Source: Candidatus Obscuribacterales bacterium
Lineage (GTDB): Bacteria; Cyanobacteriota; Vampirovibrionia; Obscuribacterales; Obscuribacteraceae
Assembly (NCBI GenBank): GCA_019637435.1
Contig: JAHBVO010000006.1
Span: forward strand, 372,001-436,000
Length of the DNA: 64,000 nucleotides
Reading direction: 5' to 3'
Part shown: positions 63,755 to 64,000 of the stretch, in pieces
How the letters are laid out: every line of letters begins with the position of its first letter
How positions within the stretch are numbered: the stretch's first letter is position 1
Notes under the pieces: generated by a model
Database searches by the model: none
Told to the model about the DNA's origin: nothing
Seen by the model: only the letters and a program-made list of their open reading frames with translations
Made by a program: the position numbers and the translations under genes

Positions 63755-64000
63755 ATGTCAACAGAGAAGCGAATCGATAAGTACTACAAGAGAAAAAACG
63801 CCGAACGTCGTGCGGCGGAGGAAGAAGCTGCCGAACCACAGGTATCGACGCTTTCCATGCCAGAAGTGGACTGGAAGCGCAGCGGCAAAATCGCAGCCGT
63901 CATCGCGGTTGTTTGCTTCACTTGCTACCTGTGGACACTCTGGGGTGGATACGTTTACTGCGATTCGTTCAACATCACGCCCTTCCGCACGGTAACCCGT
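63755..64000 (+). CDS. Start of a membrane protein cut by the right edge
   Basis: 82 residues from ATG 63755, open to the window end. The N-terminus is basic then acidic (KRIDKYYKRKNAERRAAEEE), followed by a transmembrane helix near residues 50-70 (IAAVIAVVCFTCYLWTLW). No family visible in this part. The gene follows the double-zinc-ribbon gene by 61 bp in the same direction. Confidence 0.65.
   Translation, partial: MSTEKRIDKYYKRKNAERRAAEEEAAEPQVSTLSMPEVDWKRSGKIAAVIAVVCFTCYLWTLWGGYVYCDSFNITPFRTVTR

Overview
The window looks like a chromosome segment of a non-photosynthetic relative of cyanobacteria, most plausibly the Vampirovibrionia/Melainabacteria (Obscuribacterales-like). This is inferred from the cyanobacterial flavour of EF-Tu, the rplQ-truA-rplM-rpsI order that follows the S10-spc-alpha ribosomal cluster, and the many long, low-complexity, lineage-specific membrane and secreted proteins. 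No phylogeny could be run. No transposase, integrase, CRISPR array, rRNA gene or replication origin was recognised.

Region A (1-14283) is an accessory block. A leftward four-gene run encodes a 1494-residue membrane protein fused to a VirD4/TraG-like ATPase, a 661-residue membrane protein sharing its zinc ribbon and extracytoplasmic beta-domain, a 1066-residue HerA/VirB4-like ATPase with two CX2CX3C clusters, and a PAS-like protein cut by the window edge. A 631-bp divergent region separates it from a 994-residue coiled-coil protein read rightward. A small one-pass membrane protein follows convergently. This is the best candidate here for an undescribed system: two hexameric-type motors with shared zinc-ribbon membrane partners and no recognisable type IV secretion core genes.

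Region B (14308-23213) holds a GT-C-type membrane glycosyltransferase coupled to a polytopic protein of unknown function, selA (selenocysteine synthesis), a small helix-turn-helix protein, a TrmH/RlmB-family rRNA methyltransferase, a tRNA-Thr/tRNA-Tyr/tRNA-Thr/tuf unit that resembles the classical thrU-tyrU-glyT-thrT-tufB arrangement but has a run of hairpins where tRNA-Gly would lie, and a B3/B4-domain protein.

Region C (23486-38449) is an envelope and signalling block: a 2264-residue secreted repeat protein with a FecR-like C-terminal part, three small secreted proteins, two histidine kinases with related transmitter domains but different sensors, a NUDT15-like Nudix hydrolase beside a WL-repeat protein, and a membrane protein with a 15-bp tandem repeat.

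Region D (38450-59852) is the ribosomal superoperon: rpsJ, rplC, rplD, rplW, rplB, rpsS, rplV, rpsC, rplP, rpmC, rpsQ, rplN, rplX, rplE, rpsN, rpsH, rplF, rplR, rpsE, rpmD, rplO, secY, adk, map, infA, rpmJ, rpsM, rpsK, rpsD, rpoA, rplQ, then an interruption by an XRE regulator with repeats and palindromes, then truA, rplM and rpsI. It makes ribosomal proteins, the Sec channel, RNA polymerase alpha and accessory enzymes. Several products carry unusual charged or Ser/Met/Gly-rich tails.

Region E (59853-64000) encodes a secreted VWA-domain protein, a small two-pass membrane protein, a double-zinc-ribbon membrane protein with sixteen 15-bp repeat units, and the start of another membrane protein running off the right edge.
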